Positions 1 to 10,712 of a stretch of 64,000 nt of DNA are shown one piece after another (position 1 is the first letter of the stretch; the number at the start of each line of letters is the position of its first letter). The stretch is taken from positions 98,328,537 to 98,392,536 of the forward strand of contig NC_083868.1 of NCBI RefSeq assembly GCF_032452875.1, read 5' to 3'. Both the position numbers and the translations under genes were made by a program. Source of the stretch: Bos javanicus. Taxonomy: Eukaryota; Chordata; Mammalia; Artiodactyla; Bovidae. The notes under the pieces are model-generated. The model was not told where the DNA came from, made no database searches, and worked only from the letters and a program-made list of their open reading frames with translations.

Positions 1-94
1 TGGATATGGACCTTTTTTGGAAAAACTATTGAAATATAGTTGATTTGCAATGTTGTGTTAGTTTCAAGTGCATAGCAAATTGATTTAGTTATAC

Positions 95-128
95 ATATGT
101 GTGTGTGTGTGTGTGTCTGTGTGTGTAT
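95..128. repeat. (TG)n microsatellite
   Basis: An alternating TG tract with one TC interruption lies in the L1 3' UTR directly next to the 3' end of the antisense Bov-tA. It may have grown from the SINE tail or the target. Confidence 0.8.
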
Positions 129-332
129 TGTTGTTTACACTCTAAGTCACATCCAACTCTTGTGACTCCATGGAGTATAATCTGCCAGACTCCTCTGTCC
201 ATGGGATTTCCCAGCAAAAATACTGGAGTGGGTTGCCATTTCCTTTTCCAGGGCATCTTCCTGACTCAGGGATGGAATCTACATCTGCATTGGCAGGCAT
301 ATTCTTTAACCACTGAACCACTAAGGAAGCCC
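129..332 (-). mobile_element. Bov-tA SINE
   Basis: Full-length tRNA-Glu-derived ruminant SINE in antisense. The tRNA-like head is at 260-332 (ending aggaagccc) and the Bov-A body, shared with the BovB 3' end, at 129-260. It interrupts the L1 3' UTR. The 104-codon open frame across this place is a shadow. Confidence 0.9.
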
Positions 333-726
333 ATATATATTTCTCTCTCTATATATGTATATATATGTTCCTTTCCAGATTCTTTCCCCTTTCAGGTTAT
401 TACAAAATATTGAGTATACTTTTCTGTGCTATACAATAGGTCCTTGTTGGTTAGCTATTTTATATATAGTAGTGTATATCTGTTAATCCCAAACTCCTTA
501 TCATGTTTCTTGAATAAATATGTAGCTTGGAAAAATAAAGAAAACTCAGCCCTTTGAGAACATGAGCCATCCAGTCTAATTGCTGTGTGCTCTCCAGAAA
601 TTCAAGGACAGTTAAGAAAACACATTCAAAGAATAAGCATGCATATACTTTTATTTTCAGATAATGACCATCAACCAATCATTATTTTTTATACAGAATA
701 AATAAAATGAGCTATTCATTTTTAAA

Positions 727-862
727 ACTGACTGTTATGCCAGTGTCATGCTAGGAATGTGTACATCCATTAGCTCCATTAATCATCGCAGCAAGCCTGC
801 ATGCAGGAAGTATTATTCCTGTTTCACAGATGAGGAAACTGGAGCTTAGAGAGTCTTAGAGC
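727..862 (-). repeat. MIR SINE fragment, antisense
   Basis: Shows the MIR core in reverse: a 'tgccagtgtcatgctagg' block, a 'cattagctccattaatc' block, then 'cagatgaggaaactg' at about 828-842. An ancient mammalian SINE, diverged. Confidence 0.65.
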
Positions 863-1679
863 CTATTCTACTGCCACCCTGCTGGGAACGGGCTGGCTGA
901 GAATCCACAGGTGCCAGGCTCCTTAGCTCACGCTTAGTCAAGCATCTCAGACCTCTGGGTTCAGGAGCAACTGAAGAAGTCCAAAAAGATCTGTTCCAAA
1001 CCAAGGCTATGTGCCAAGAGAGGCACAGGTCTAACAAGGCTATGTCTCCAAACCAAGAGAGTAAGTTGTTGGAGATTCAAATATGCCCCAGAGACATTTA
1101 AACATCTGAGTCTTGACTGTGAAGAGTTTGAAAGGTAAGCGCCAAACAGTGGTTCCTGGGCTTTTTCTATTCAGATTATTTCAAGTCAGAACCATAATAC
1201 TTGTCCTCTTAAAAGATCCTAAATACTTCCTTAATAGGAGGGAGGTCTGAATCATTTTGTTTGCATATTTTTAACACGTAGCTTGAATGTCTTCCTTATC
1301 CCTTTTCAAACAAAAATTTACTCCAAACTTACACTTGAAATTATTAACATGACATGAGTTAAGCCCTTTCTAAAATAGTTAGCAGACTCATTGTGAGAAA
1401 AAGCAAAAGTGAAGGCAAGTAGAGTTGATAGTGTACTTATTTCATATTCTACAGGTTCAAAGAATTATTAATCGAAGGATTATGGGGAGAAGTGGGATGA
1501 TTGAAAAAAAACAACAACTAATAATCTGGGTCCAGAAGACCCAAAGAGAGTTTAGAGAGCCAACCAGCTCTTCCCTCAGGAGACTTTGGTTAGTATCTAA
1601 TTGTTCATTATAGTCTGCATAACTCATTTATGAATACAAGAGATTCTCCTTGGTGCAACATTTAGAAAATGATTAAAAT
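863..1679. other. Unassigned single-copy-looking stretch
   Basis: No gene, RNA gene or recognisable repeat. Short open frames here (63 codons minus near 850-1037, 62 codons plus near 1425-1613) have no recognisable domains. Confidence 0.5.
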
Positions 1680-2030
1680 ATTTATAAAAAGGAATGTAGA
1701 ATGGAAACCATCAAAAAATCCAGAAAATAAAAAGTGCTGGCAAGAGTGGAGAAATGGGAAACTTTGTGCACTGTTGCTGGGAATGTGAAATGGTGCAGCT
1801 ACTATGGAAAATGGTATGGCAATTATTTTTAAATATTAAAAGGAGAACTACCATATGATCTAGCAATCCCATTTCTGGGTATACATCCAAAAGGAAAGCA
1901 GAATATCAAAGAGATTTTGTCCATTCATATTCATAGCAGCGTTATTCACAATAGCCGAGAAGTAGAAGAAACTCAGGTGTCCATTGATGAATGAGTTAGA
2001 CAAACAAAACATGTAGTATACAGACCATGG

Positions 2031-2158
2031 ATGTGGAGGAAATGGAAACCCCCTCCAGTGTTCTTGCATGGAAAATCCCATGGACAGAGGAGCTTAGCAA
2101 ACTACAGTCCATGGGGATGCAAAGAGTTGGACAGGACTGAGCAACTGACCATGCAAGC
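2031..2158 (+). mobile_element. Bov-tA SINE, 5'-truncated
   Basis: Only the Bov-A body is present (ggaaatggaaaccccctcc through gcaactgac). The short motif gaccatg flanks it on both sides (about 2024-2030 and 2147-2153), a possible TSD. It lies within the L1M copy. Confidence 0.8.
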
Positions 2159-2427
2159 ACAAACAATAGAATATTAGCCTTAAAAAGAAAGAAAATTTTG
2201 ATACATGCTACAACAATGGTTCAACTTTGAGGACATTATATTAAGTGAAATAAGCTAGTCACAAGAAGACTAATACTGTGATTTCACTCATACGAGGTAC
2301 CTGGAATTAGTCAAATTCATAGAGCTAACTAGAATAGTGGTTGCAGTGGCTGGGAACTTGGAGGAATGGGGATCTGTTGTTTAATGAGTATAGAATTTCA
2401 ATTTTGCAAGATGCAAAGAGTTCTGGA

Positions 2428-2559
2428 GGGGACTTTCCTGCAGTCCAGTGGTTAAGACTGCATTTCCAATTCAGGGGATGCAGGCTTGATCCCTGATCAG
2501 GAAACTAAGATACTAGCCACATGCCACATGGCCTAAAAAGAGAGAGAAAAAAAAGGGGG
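2428..2559 (+). mobile_element. CHR-type tRNA-Glu SINE
   Basis: Head 'ggggactttcctgcagtcc' and a B-box-like 'ggcttgatccctg' precede 'ggaaactaagat', the CHR hallmark. An AG-rich and A-rich tail follows. An 8-bp TSD, gttctgga, lies at 2420-2427 and 2560-2567. It is inserted in the L1M 3' UTR. Confidence 0.85.
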
Positions 2560-2662
2560 GTTCTGGACATTTGTTGCACAACAGTGTGAATGCACTCACC
2601 ACTATTGAACTGTACACTTAATATGATTAAGATGATAAATTTTGTGTTATATATGTTTTTAC

Positions 2663-3049
2663 CTAAAGAAACCTGAGCACTGAAGAATTGATGCTTTTGA
2701 TCTGTGGTGTTGGAGAAGACTCTTGAGAGTCCCTTGAACTGCAAGGAGATCAACTAGTCCATCCTAAAGGAGATCAGTCCTGGGTGTTCATTGGAAGGAC
2801 TGATGTTGAAGCTAAAACTCCAATACTTCGGCCACCTGATGCGAAGAGTGGATTCATTTGAAAAGACCCTGATGCTGGGAAAGATTGAGGGCAGGAGGAG
2901 AAGGGGGACAACAGAGGATGAGATGGTTGGAGGGCATCACCGACTCAATGGACATGGGTTTGGGTGGACTCCGGGAGTTGGTGATGGACAGGGAGGCCTG
3001 GTGTGCTGTGGTTCATGGGGTCACAAAGAATCGGATGCAACTGAACTGA
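2663..3049 (+). mobile_element. BovB LINE, 3' end
   Basis: 5'-truncated RTE-type BovB. It begins in the extreme 3' part of the ORF (agaattgatgctttt), runs through the 3' UTR-like region (ctccaatacttcggccac, ggagttggtgatggac), and ends in the ctgaactga tail. The 110-codon frame at 2791-3123 is not functional protein. Confidence 0.9.
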
Positions 3050-3868
3050 AAGTAAAAGAAAAAAGAAATAATGCAATACCTCTCTATATGGTTCCTAATT
3101 CTATTCAGCTCAAACAGAAATGAATTACCAGGTGCATATTAGAGGGCTCATAACAATTGAAGGGAAAGCTGGGGACCCAGGCCTAGATCATAACCCAGAA
3201 CTATTGGGTACCCAAGGCTGCAAGCCACAGGCAGCCTCTTAGCCTGCTGTCATCAAGATGAATTATCAACTACCATTATGTTCAACATTTTTTTTTTTGG
3301 GTCAATTTGGGTCTAGATTAAAATTCTAGAGATAGAGCATGAAAATGGCTCTACTTAAAATCCTACTTGATTAAGAGTACCATTAAACTCATCTAAAAGT
3401 ATGGGGCAGAAAAGGCTAGTCCCCATATAGCCAGATTGAGAGAATCATCCCAAACAAGTGAGAATCAATTATGGATGTCAAAAACAACAGTCCGCACCAT
3501 CTGAATGACAGGAGAACTAACAAACATGTAAAGGCTAATATTTTCAGTGTAGGACAGAGTTTGGAAATGTCAAGGGCAATCAGAGGTGTAACATGATAGC
3601 ACATGCAAAACTAGAACTGTTCCAAAAAACAGAGGACTTACAGTCCTCAAAGGAATAACTGCTTCAGTGAATTCTTGAAGTAAGGATTGTGGTAATATTT
3701 TTTTAAGTGCTTCAACTGTAACTCCTACTGATGACTGTATTGCCAAAACTGGCAATAAAACTGTAGCCCAAGTAGTCACGTGTTACCCAGAATAAAATTG
3801 AATTGATTCAACTAAAGCATTTGTCTGAATCAAAAGCATGCAGAGAGCCAGTGCCCAGAAAGGAAAGC
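3050..3868. other. Unassigned stretch
   Basis: No gene recognised. Two hydrophobic minus-strand open frames (about 3416-3604 and 3570-3779) overlap in different frames. I could not match either to a family. A T11 run lies near 3288. Confidence 0.4.
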
Positions 3869-4130
3869 TGCTACGCTATGCTAAGTCAATTCAGTCGTGT
3901 CCGACTCTGTGCGACCCCATAGACGGCAGCCCACCAGGCTCCCCCGTCCCTGGGATTCTCCAGGCAAGAACACTGGAGTGGGCTGCCATTTCCTTCTCCA
4001 ATGCATGAAAGGGAAAAGTGAAAGTGAAGTCGCTCAGTCGTGTCCGACTCTTAGCGACCCCATGGATTGTAGCCTAACAGGCTCCTCCGTCCATGGGATT
4101 TTCCAAGCAAGAGTACTGGAGTGGGGTGCC
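3869..4130 (-). mobile_element. Bov-A2 SINE (dimeric Bov-A), antisense
   Basis: Two Bov-A units joined head to tail, linked by the aaagtgaaagtgaagtcgc block at about 4016-4035. The tail side is a degraded gctgct run at 3866-3880. The motif cagaaagg at 3856-3862 and 4143-4150 is a plausible TSD. Confidence 0.9.
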
Positions 4131-4489
4131 ATTTATTTTAAGCAGAAAGGGACTGAATGCAAAGGGTTGCATACAAAAGCACTGGAGGGGCTGAAGAGAA
4201 AGATGTAAACCAGAGACCAGGAAGTGGCTGGTGACCCTCACTATGGAGTTGTGAAACCAGGGCTCTGCAGGTAGGATCACACTTTCTTCTGCCTTCTCAT
4301 CTCCCACCAGTGCCTTCCATTCACATCACTGGAAACCAGCTGGGAAGAGAGTCTGGGGAGTGAGGTTTTCAAGCACTCATTCCCTTGTGATACAGATAAA
4401 TAATAGGAAAGGTGCTGAGTATCAACAGACTGTGTCAGACATAAGACCACTCAAACTACACATACTAGTTTAAGTGGGAAAATCTTCCA
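4131..4489. other. Unassigned stretch
   Basis: Unique-looking sequence between Bov-A2 and the L2 copy. No coding or RNA signal seen. Confidence 0.4.
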
Positions 4490-4570
4490 ATATTTCCCAC
4501 TATTTTTAGAATGTGTATCAAGACATCATCATGGCCTCCAGGGCCCTCCATGACCAAGTTTTTGCCTACC

Positions 4571-5013
4571 ATTTTTCCAGTGGTCATGTATGGATGTGAG
4601 AGTTGGACTGTGAAGAAAGCTGAGCACCAAAGAATTGATGCTTTTGAACTGTGGTGTTGGAGAAGACTCTTGAGAGTCCCTTGGACTGCAAGGAGATCCA
4701 ACCAGTCCATTCTGAAGGAGATCAGCCCTGAGTGTTCTTTGGAAGGAACGATGCTAAAGCTGAAACTCCAGTACTTTGGCCACCTCATGTGAAGAGTTGA
4801 CTGATTGGAAAAGACTCTGATGCTGGGAGGGATTGGGGGCAGGAGGAGAAGGGGACGATAGAGGATGAGATGGCTGGATGGCATCACTGACTCAATGGAC
4901 GTGAGTCTGAGTGAACTCCGGGAGTTGGTGATGGACAGGGAGGCCTGGCGTGCTGCGATTCATGGGGTCGAAAAGAGTCGGACTCGACTGAGCAACGGAA
5001 CTGAACTGAACTA
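4571..5013 (+). mobile_element. BovB LINE, 3' end
   Basis: Starts at the 'gtcatgtatggatgtgag' segment that encodes the last part of the BovB ORF and ends in the ctgaactgaact tail. Flanked by tttgcctacc (4561-4570) and tttgcctatc (5024-5033), a TSD matching at 9 of 10 positions, separated from the tail by about 10 bp. Confidence 0.9.
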
Positions 5014-5275
5014 GTCTGTTCCATTTGCCTATCTGTCTCACATGTATTTTCTCCTTTCAGTCACCAAATTCATCTCCACTTCCAAGGACTTCACACATTG
5101 TGCTCTGTGAACTGCAGACTTCCTTTTGCCTTCTTCTCAATGCAGAACCCCTCTCCCTCAACTTCCCCCTGCTGCCATGTTCTTGATTGGCTAAATTAAT
5201 TTACTCTTCAGTTTCTAAGGCTGTCACCAAGTATACCAGCTCCAAGTAAATATAATATGTCTAGCCGCTGTTAAT

Positions 5276-5400
5276 GGAGAAGGCAATGGCACCCCACTCC
5301 AGTACTCTTGCCTGGAAAATCCCATGGACGGAGTAGCCTGGTGGGCTGCAGTCCATGGGGTCGATAAGAGTCGGACACGACTGAATGACTTCACTTTCAC
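5276..5400 (+). mobile_element. Bov-A monomer SINE
   Basis: Single Bov-A unit (gagaaggcaatggcacccc through gacttcactttcac). No tRNA head is present and no second unit follows. Confidence 0.85.
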
Positions 5401-5551
5401 TTGTTTCTTCAGAGAAACTTTCCTGATAACTCCTCACTCTTCTTTACAAGTAAATGTTGTAGTATGTTGAATGTAGTATGTTGTAGTTTCTCATCAAATC
5501 ATTTACCTTGTGTTCAGTGTGTCCATTACAATTTGTAATTGTATATACGTT

Positions 5552-5701
5552 GGGACGTCCCTGGTGGTCCAGTGGTTAAGAATCTGCCTTCCAATTCAGG
5601 GAATATGCAGGTCCAACCCCTGGTCAGGAAACTAAGATCCCACATGCTATGGGGCATCTAAACCCATGATCTCTAGAGCCCACAAGACAAAACTAGAGAA
5701 G
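5552..5701 (+). mobile_element. CHR-type SINE
   Basis: 'gggacgtccctggtggtcc' head and 'ggaaactaagatcccacatg' body. The A-rich tail is lost into the adjacent BovB. Part of the insertion cluster inside L2. Confidence 0.85.
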
Positions 5702-5992
5702 CCTGAGAGGAAATCAACTCTGAGTATACATTGGAAGGACTGATGCTGAAGCTGAAGTTCCAATACGCTGGCCACCTGATGTGAAGAACTGACTCATTAG
5801 AAAAGACCCTGATGCTGGGAAAGATTGAAGGCAAGAGGAAAGGGGACAACAGAGGATGAGATGGTTGGCATCACTGACTCAGTGGACATGAGTCTGAGCA
5901 AACTCAGGGAGACAGCGAAGGACAGGGAGGCCTGTCATGCTGCCGTTCATGGGGTCCCAAAGTGCCAGACACAACTTAGTAATTGAACAACA
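5702..5992 (+). mobile_element. BovB LINE, short 3' end
   Basis: Only the last roughly 290 bp of BovB (ggaaggactgatgctgaag through the attgaacaac tail). Several small deletions against neighbouring copies, for example in the aagaggaaagggg region. Directly abuts CHR on the left and an antisense Bov-tA on the right. Confidence 0.85.
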
Positions 5993-6211
5993 GTGAGCTA
6001 ATTTGCTTCAGTTGTGTCTGACTCTTTGCGACCCTGTGAACTGTAGCCCACCAGGCTCCCCTGTCCTTGGGATTTTCCAGGCAAGAATACTGGAATGAGT
6101 TGCCATTTCCTTCTCCAGAGGTTCTTCCCAACCCAGGGATCGAACCTGTGTCTCTTAGGTCTCCCTCATTGGCAAGCAGGTTCTTTACCCCTAGTGCCCC
6201 CTGGGAAGTCC
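5993..6211 (-). mobile_element. Bov-tA SINE, antisense
   Basis: Bov-A body then tRNA-like head, ending 'ccctgggaagtcc' at 6199-6211. The cluster 5552-6211 has aattgtatatac just before it and aactgtatgtat just after, so a single early insertion site may have been enlarged by later ones. Confidence 0.9.
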
Positions 6212-6355
6212 AACTGTATGTATATTTGTAGATAATTTAAGATCCCTATTCCTAAATTCTTAGGCTCCGTGAGTGCCCTAACTAGGTCTGTCTTGATCAG
6301 TGTTTTGTCCCCAGTGACTAGTACAGCGTATGGCTCATTGTGGTTTTTCTGTAAA

Positions 6356-6949
6356 TGTTATTAAACCAGTGGATAGACTCCAAACCATTCTCAGTGATTA
6401 CCTCCAAGAAAGGAGTGGAGAAAGTAACTTTTTACAATGTACACTTTTATTTTATTGCTTTCAGTTAGAATGAATTACTCTTGTGTTAAAAAAAGAAAAA
6501 ACACATATATTTCTTTTTATGAGTATACCTCCTGAGCAAGAGACTCTCAATTCTAAGAATTCATCATAAGATATTAATTAGCATTACACACTAATATTTG
6601 CAAACATGGACATTCACTAAACATTAATAATAGAAAATTTTATCAAAATTGAAGTCAAACAAAAGAGATCCAGTGAAGTAAATTGTGCTATGTCTGCATG
6701 ACCATGGTTAAATACATGGACAGATAATGCCAACATATTATTAAGTGAAAAGTCTTGTTACAAATGACTGGAGGTTATACAGTGTAACATTTTACTGGTT
6801 AGTAGGGTTATGGGTGAATTTGCTTTCTTCTTTGTGCTTATCTACATTTTTACATTATCTAAAAATAAACATGCATTACTTTTTAAATGAGAAAAATATT
6901 ATAAAAACAAACAAAAAACTTCTCTCAAATTATTAAACAGAACAAATGT
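6356..6949. other. Unassigned AT-rich stretch
   Basis: AT-rich. About 6600-6900 has the look of a diverged L1 3' region (tccagtgaagtaaattgtgc, aagtcttgttacaaatgac), but I cannot assign it safely. Confidence 0.35.
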
Positions 6950-7143
6950 GACTCAGACCATAAAGAATCTGCTTGCAATGCAGGAGACCTGGGTTTGATC
7001 CCTGGGTCAGTAAGTTTCCTTGGAGAAGGGAATGGCAACCCGCTCCAGTGTTCTCGCCTGGAGAATCCCAAGGACACAGGAGCCTGGCGGGATACAGTCC
7101 ATAGGGTTGCAAAGAGTCAGACACGACTGAGTGACTAACACAA
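6950..7143 (+). mobile_element. Bov-tA SINE
   Basis: Nearly full length, lacking the first bases of the tRNA head. B-box-like 'ggtttgatccctggg' at 6992-7006; ends at 'gtgactaacacaaca'. Confidence 0.9.
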
Positions 7144-7390
7144 CAAAGAGAAAAAAGAAGACGTTTTGTCTGAGGGAGTGATGTGCGTGCTTTCATATCA
7201 TCAACTGTGAGAGTTGGATGAGACTGAACTGTTCACTAGGTAAGTGACAAGAATAACAAAGACCTATGATGGTTTTGTCCAAGGTCCGGGGTCACAGAGC
7301 TGATGTGGTGTTGAAACCCAAGTTTCCACTTTCTGGGCCACTTTCCTGCGAACCATTCTCAGGATGAGGAGTGGGTAGAGTTTTTAGGTG

Positions 7391-7597
7391 TGTGTTCAGT
7401 CATGCCCAACTCTTTGCGACCCTGTAGACTGTAGCCCACCTTCTCCTCTGTCCATGTGATTTTCCCCACAAGAATACCAAAGTGGGTTGCCATTTCCTCC
7501 TTCAGGGGATCTTCCCAACCCAAAGATCAAACCCATGTCTCTCAAGTCTCTTGCATTGGCAGGCAGATTCTTTATCACTGAGCCGCGTGGAAAGTCC
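7391..7597 (-). mobile_element. Bov-tA SINE, antisense
   Basis: Full-length antisense copy with the Bov-A body at 7391-7505 and the tRNA head up to 'cgtggaaagtcc' at 7597. More diverged than its neighbours. Confidence 0.9.
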
Positions 7598-8432
7598 TGG
7601 AATGTGAGACGAGGGCGGAGTCCAATTCTAGTGTCCCCTAAGGGAGCTGGGGTCAAGGGTTTCTATACTGAATTCATGAGTTAGAGTACCTCTGAATGTC
7701 CCTAAATCAACACCAATGCCGTAAGTGTTAGACCATATTTGAGCTTGTTTTTATGTTCAACACAAAGAAAAGGAAACATGTCTTTAAGGCAACACATATA
7801 TTGGACGTATTATAAAAATGTTATGGTAGCCATTTCCCTCATGTAGATTTATGTTGAGTTTATTTCAGTTTGGAGTTCTAACTACTCATCAGGAATGGGG
7901 CTCCTTTAATAACTAGCTGAATGGTATTGAGCTCATATAAGCAAGATGTGATGAAAGGCATTTTGTGTAAACCATCTCAGAAGGAAAAACTGTCTTTTAA
8001 TACTTTCTCTACTTTATTTCTGCAGGATAAAATTGTGGCTTCTTCCAATCATCTCTGTAGGCAGCAGCATCTCTAAAACTGGAAAAATAAATCAGGAGAA
8101 CAAAGAATCAGAGATTCCCCCAAAGAAGCAGTGTTAACAAGTCTAACAGGAGGCCAGTTAGTGTTGTGACTTTGTCAAAAAGTAACAACTCACCACCAGC
8201 ATTGAAGTCATCCCTGTCTGTTACAGTCATATTCTCCTCACTTAAAATAATAATGCATTATTCTAAGAGGAGTAACATATTAGTGAAATATTATGTGGTT
8301 TCAGTCAGCATTATTTTGAAATTGTGAATCTGATCTTTTCCTCTGTGGTCACACGGGGAGGCCATATTTTTTGAAGAGGTCAGAGTAGGATGACATGGTC
8401 AGTAAGGGGACAGATTTGAAGCACTCTCTGAA
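7598..8432. other. Unassigned stretch
   Basis: No coding, RNA or repeat signal I can support. Confidence 0.4.
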
Positions 8433-8868
8433 TGAGTGATATGAGAGTTGAACCATAAAGAAGGCTGAGTGCCAAAGAATCAATGCTTTCAAATTGTGGT
8501 GCTGGAGAAATCTTTTAAGAGTCCCTTGAACAGCAAGGAGATCAAAGCAGTCAATTCGAAAGGAAATGAACCTTGAATATTCATTGGAAGGACTGTTGCT
8601 GAAGCTCCAATACTTTGGCCAACTGATGTGAAGGGCCAGCTCATTGGAAAAGAGCTGGGAAAAGAACATCTTTCCCTGATGCTGGGAAAGATTGAGGGCA
8701 GGAGGAAAAGGGGGGTGACAGAAGATGAGATGGTTGGATGGCATCATTGACTTAATGGCCATGAGTTTGAACAAACTCCAGGGGATTGTGAAGGACAGGG
8801 AAGTCTGACATGCTGCAGCCCATGGTGTCACAAAGAGCTCGACGTGACTGAGTGACTGAACAACGGAA
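8433..8868 (+). mobile_element. BovB LINE, 3' end
   Basis: Diverged 3' BovB running from the degraded ORF end to the tail at 'gactgaacaacgg'. At about 8655-8677 it carries an extra segment of roughly 22 bp (gagctgggaaaagaacatc) that the other BovB copies here lack. Confidence 0.88.
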
Positions 8869-8888
8869 ATGGGTAAAACTAGGGCTTA

Positions 8889-9174
8889 CAACGGAGAAGG
8901 CAATGGCACCCCACTCCAGTGCTCTTGCCTGGAGAATCCCATGGACAGAGGAGCCTGGTGGGCTGCAGTCCATGGGGTCGTTAAGAGTTGGACACGACTA
9001 AGTGACTTCACTTTCACTTTTCACTTTTCATGCACTGGAGAAGGAAATGGCAACCCACTCCAGTGTTCTTGCCTGGAGAATTCCAGGGATGGGGGAGGCT
9101 GGTGGGCTGCCATCTATGGGGTTGCACAGAGTTGGACACAACTGAAGCGACTTAGCAGCAGCAGCAGCAGCAGC
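8889..9174 (+). mobile_element. Bov-A2 SINE with (CAG)n tail
   Basis: Two Bov-A units followed by a CAG run at about 9154-9176. An 8-bp TSD, agggctta, lies at 8881-8888 and 9175-9182. Young-looking. The long open frames on both strands here (131 and 80 codons) are repeat shadows, with poly-Ser or poly-Ala from the CAG run. Confidence 0.92.
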
Positions 9175-9182
9175 AGGGCTTA

Positions 9183-9838
9183 TAAAGCAGGAGATGGTAG
9201 CCACAATCTGGATCTGGCTCTGTTGACCTGGGACAAGAAAAAGGGTTGTAAGATGGAGAAATAAGTGCAAATTTTGTCTGCTGGTTTGTTTTGATTTGCT
9301 TTGCTTTGTTTTTGTCGAGGACCACTTCTTTCATCAAAATTCATTTGCCGACAAAAGTAAAGATAAAGATCTACAGGTGTAAAAAATAATAGAAGGATAA
9401 GTTGGAAATCTCAGTGAAGAATTTTTGATAAGCACATCTCTGTGACAGTGTAAATTGGAAAATTCAGTTAGCTCTGTGGCTTTGTAAACCTCTTTTGAAC
9501 AAAATACATGGTCTAAAAGAGAAAGATTTAAATTGTTAAGCTCTGAATTTCCTCAATATGGTCTTTACAAAGAATCATCCCCATTTTAGTTCTACTAATT
9601 TAGTGTCTAATGTTATTTAAACTAATAAATGAGTGATATTTTCTTTACTGTTCTCTCATGTACTTAAAACTCATTAATTTCCTCTCCACATTTTTCCATT
9701 AAGTCCAAAAAATTTTTTAATTGTCAAGAAAGTAGTTGCCAGGCCATTTCACTTTTTTTTTTTTTAAAAAAAGGCCAAAATAATTTAAGAAAGTGGAGAA
9801 TCTCTCTTTAATATGTTGACATTCGAAAGAAATTTGAA
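9183..9838. other. Unassigned stretch
   Basis: Nothing recognised. A T-run directly followed by an A-run lies at about 9751-9772. Confidence 0.4.
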
Positions 9839-9957
9839 AGATCTCCTGGAGAAAGGAATGGCTATCCACTCAGTATTCTTGCCTGGAGAATTACATGGAT
9901 AGAGGGTCTGGCAGGCTATAGTCCGTGGGGTTGAAAAGAATTGGACTGAGAGGCTAA
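9839..9957 (+). mobile_element. Bov-tA SINE, 5'-truncated
   Basis: Only the Bov-A part (gatctcctggagaaaggaatg through attggactgagaggc). Internally deleted near the tail. Confidence 0.8.
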
Positions 9958-10024
9958 TATACTTTTAAGATTATCACGTAAGCTTGGTTGGCTACCACAG
10001 TTCTTGGAAAAGCAACAACAATAT

Positions 10025-10135
10025 GGGAAGGGCATGAAGATGGAGTCAGAGACCTGGAATTTAATCATTTTTGTCATGAATTAGTTGTGTGACCTCATGC
10101 AAAAATAGCTACTCTCAATTTTAACAATTTAGATG
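10025..10135 (+). repeat. MIR SINE fragment
   Basis: The 'gacctggaatttaatc ... ttagttgtgtgacctcatgc' order matches the sense MIR core. Ancient and short. Confidence 0.5.
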
Positions 10136-10329
10136 TCACCAGAATTTTCACTGTATCTGTATACCACCTGAATCACTGGTTGTTTAACATTTCTTTTTCT
10201 TGATTTATTTTTTACACATTGATAATTTTATCTGAAAAGAATTCTTACATATAAATTCACTTTCCATAAGTATCACTTAGTCATAAAAATAAATATAATG
10301 AAAAATTACAGAGATATTAGATTTTAGGG

Positions 10330-10712
10330 AGATGCTTATGGACAATGCTGCTACTCTCTGGGTATATCAAAAAGCAGATGTTCCGGTTATGGAGGTCCAC
10401 ATGATTAGTTTTGTCTAAGAGACTGGAAGGGGAAGTGACATAGCACTCTGATAATTTACTTGACACTACACAGTTCTCTTCATTTCCTTCCTTTGATGTG
10501 ACAAGGAAGAAAGCTGCAGGTCCCAGACGATGCCCTTATAAGATGGTCTAGCCACAGCCCTGGTCTCCAAGTGGTGATGGCATAGATTTGCTTCTGTCCC
10601 AAACACTAACCCACTGGGATATGAACTATGAATAAGAAATACACTTTTGTTCAGTTCAGGCACTGAGACTTTGAGTGTGTTTTCACTTGCAGCAAAACCT
10701 GGTTAATACAAC
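10330..10712 (+). mobile_element. Possible MLT1/MaLR-type LTR
   Basis: The end at 10,620-10,712 (tgaataagaaatacac, gcactgagactttgagtg, ctggttaatacaac) has the layout of an MLT1-type LTR 3' end. The 65-codon minus frame inside it is a shadow. The 5' limit is a guess. Confidence 0.4.

Larger units (their letters stand above)
22..505 (-). mobile_element. L1 3' UTR fragment, antisense
   Basis: Read on the minus strand this is the 3' UTR of a laurasiatherian L1. The blocks around 30-90 and 380-500 (caatgttgtgttagtttc, then ctatacaataggtccttg and gttaatcccaaactcc) are its landmarks. A Bov-tA SINE splits it at 129-332. It is a non-coding remnant with no ORF2 reading visible. Confidence 0.75.
1680..2662 (+). 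mobile_element. L1M-type LINE fragment (ORF2 end and 3' UTR)
   Basis: Sense-strand L1 of an old (L1M) group. The stretch about 1850-2020 is the degenerate C-terminal end of ORF2 (ccatatgatctagcaatccc and cacaatagccgagaagtag blocks). The stretch 2270-2660 is the 3' UTR (tgtttaatgagtatag, gaactgtacacttaat). Two SINEs interrupt it, a truncated Bov-tA at 2031-2158 and a CHR SINE at 2428-2559. A BovB sits at its 3' edge. Confidence 0.8.
4490..6355 (+). mobile_element. L2 LINE 3' region, split by five insertions
   Basis: Pieces of one sense-strand L2 are visible at about 4490-4570 (cagggccctccatgac), 5020-5275 (a diverged ORF/3' UTR stretch), 5401-5551, and 6212-6355 (the 3' end: 'tgtcttgatcagtgttttg', 'cccagtgactagtacag'). 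Between them sit BovB, Bov-A, CHR, BovB and Bov-tA copies. L2 is an ancient mammalian family, so the younger inserts landed in it. Confidence 0.65.

Noticed and set aside
3416..3779. Hydrophobic minus-strand frames that resemble membrane proteins
   Set aside because: They overlap in different frames and lack the signature motifs of olfactory, taste or vomeronasal receptors or of retroviral envelopes. Left unassigned.
6975..7010. tRNA-like box sequences in the Bov-tA copies
   Set aside because: They belong to SINE heads derived from tRNA-Glu. No intact cloverleaf or mature tRNA end is present.
8349..8831. 160-codon minus-strand frame
   Set aside because: Antisense shadow of BovB.
9150..9180. 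(CAG)n as a coding triplet repeat
   Set aside because: It is the normal tail of Bov-A2.
8869..9264. 131-codon plus frame with poly-Ser
   Set aside because: Translation of a Bov-A2 SINE and its CAG tail.
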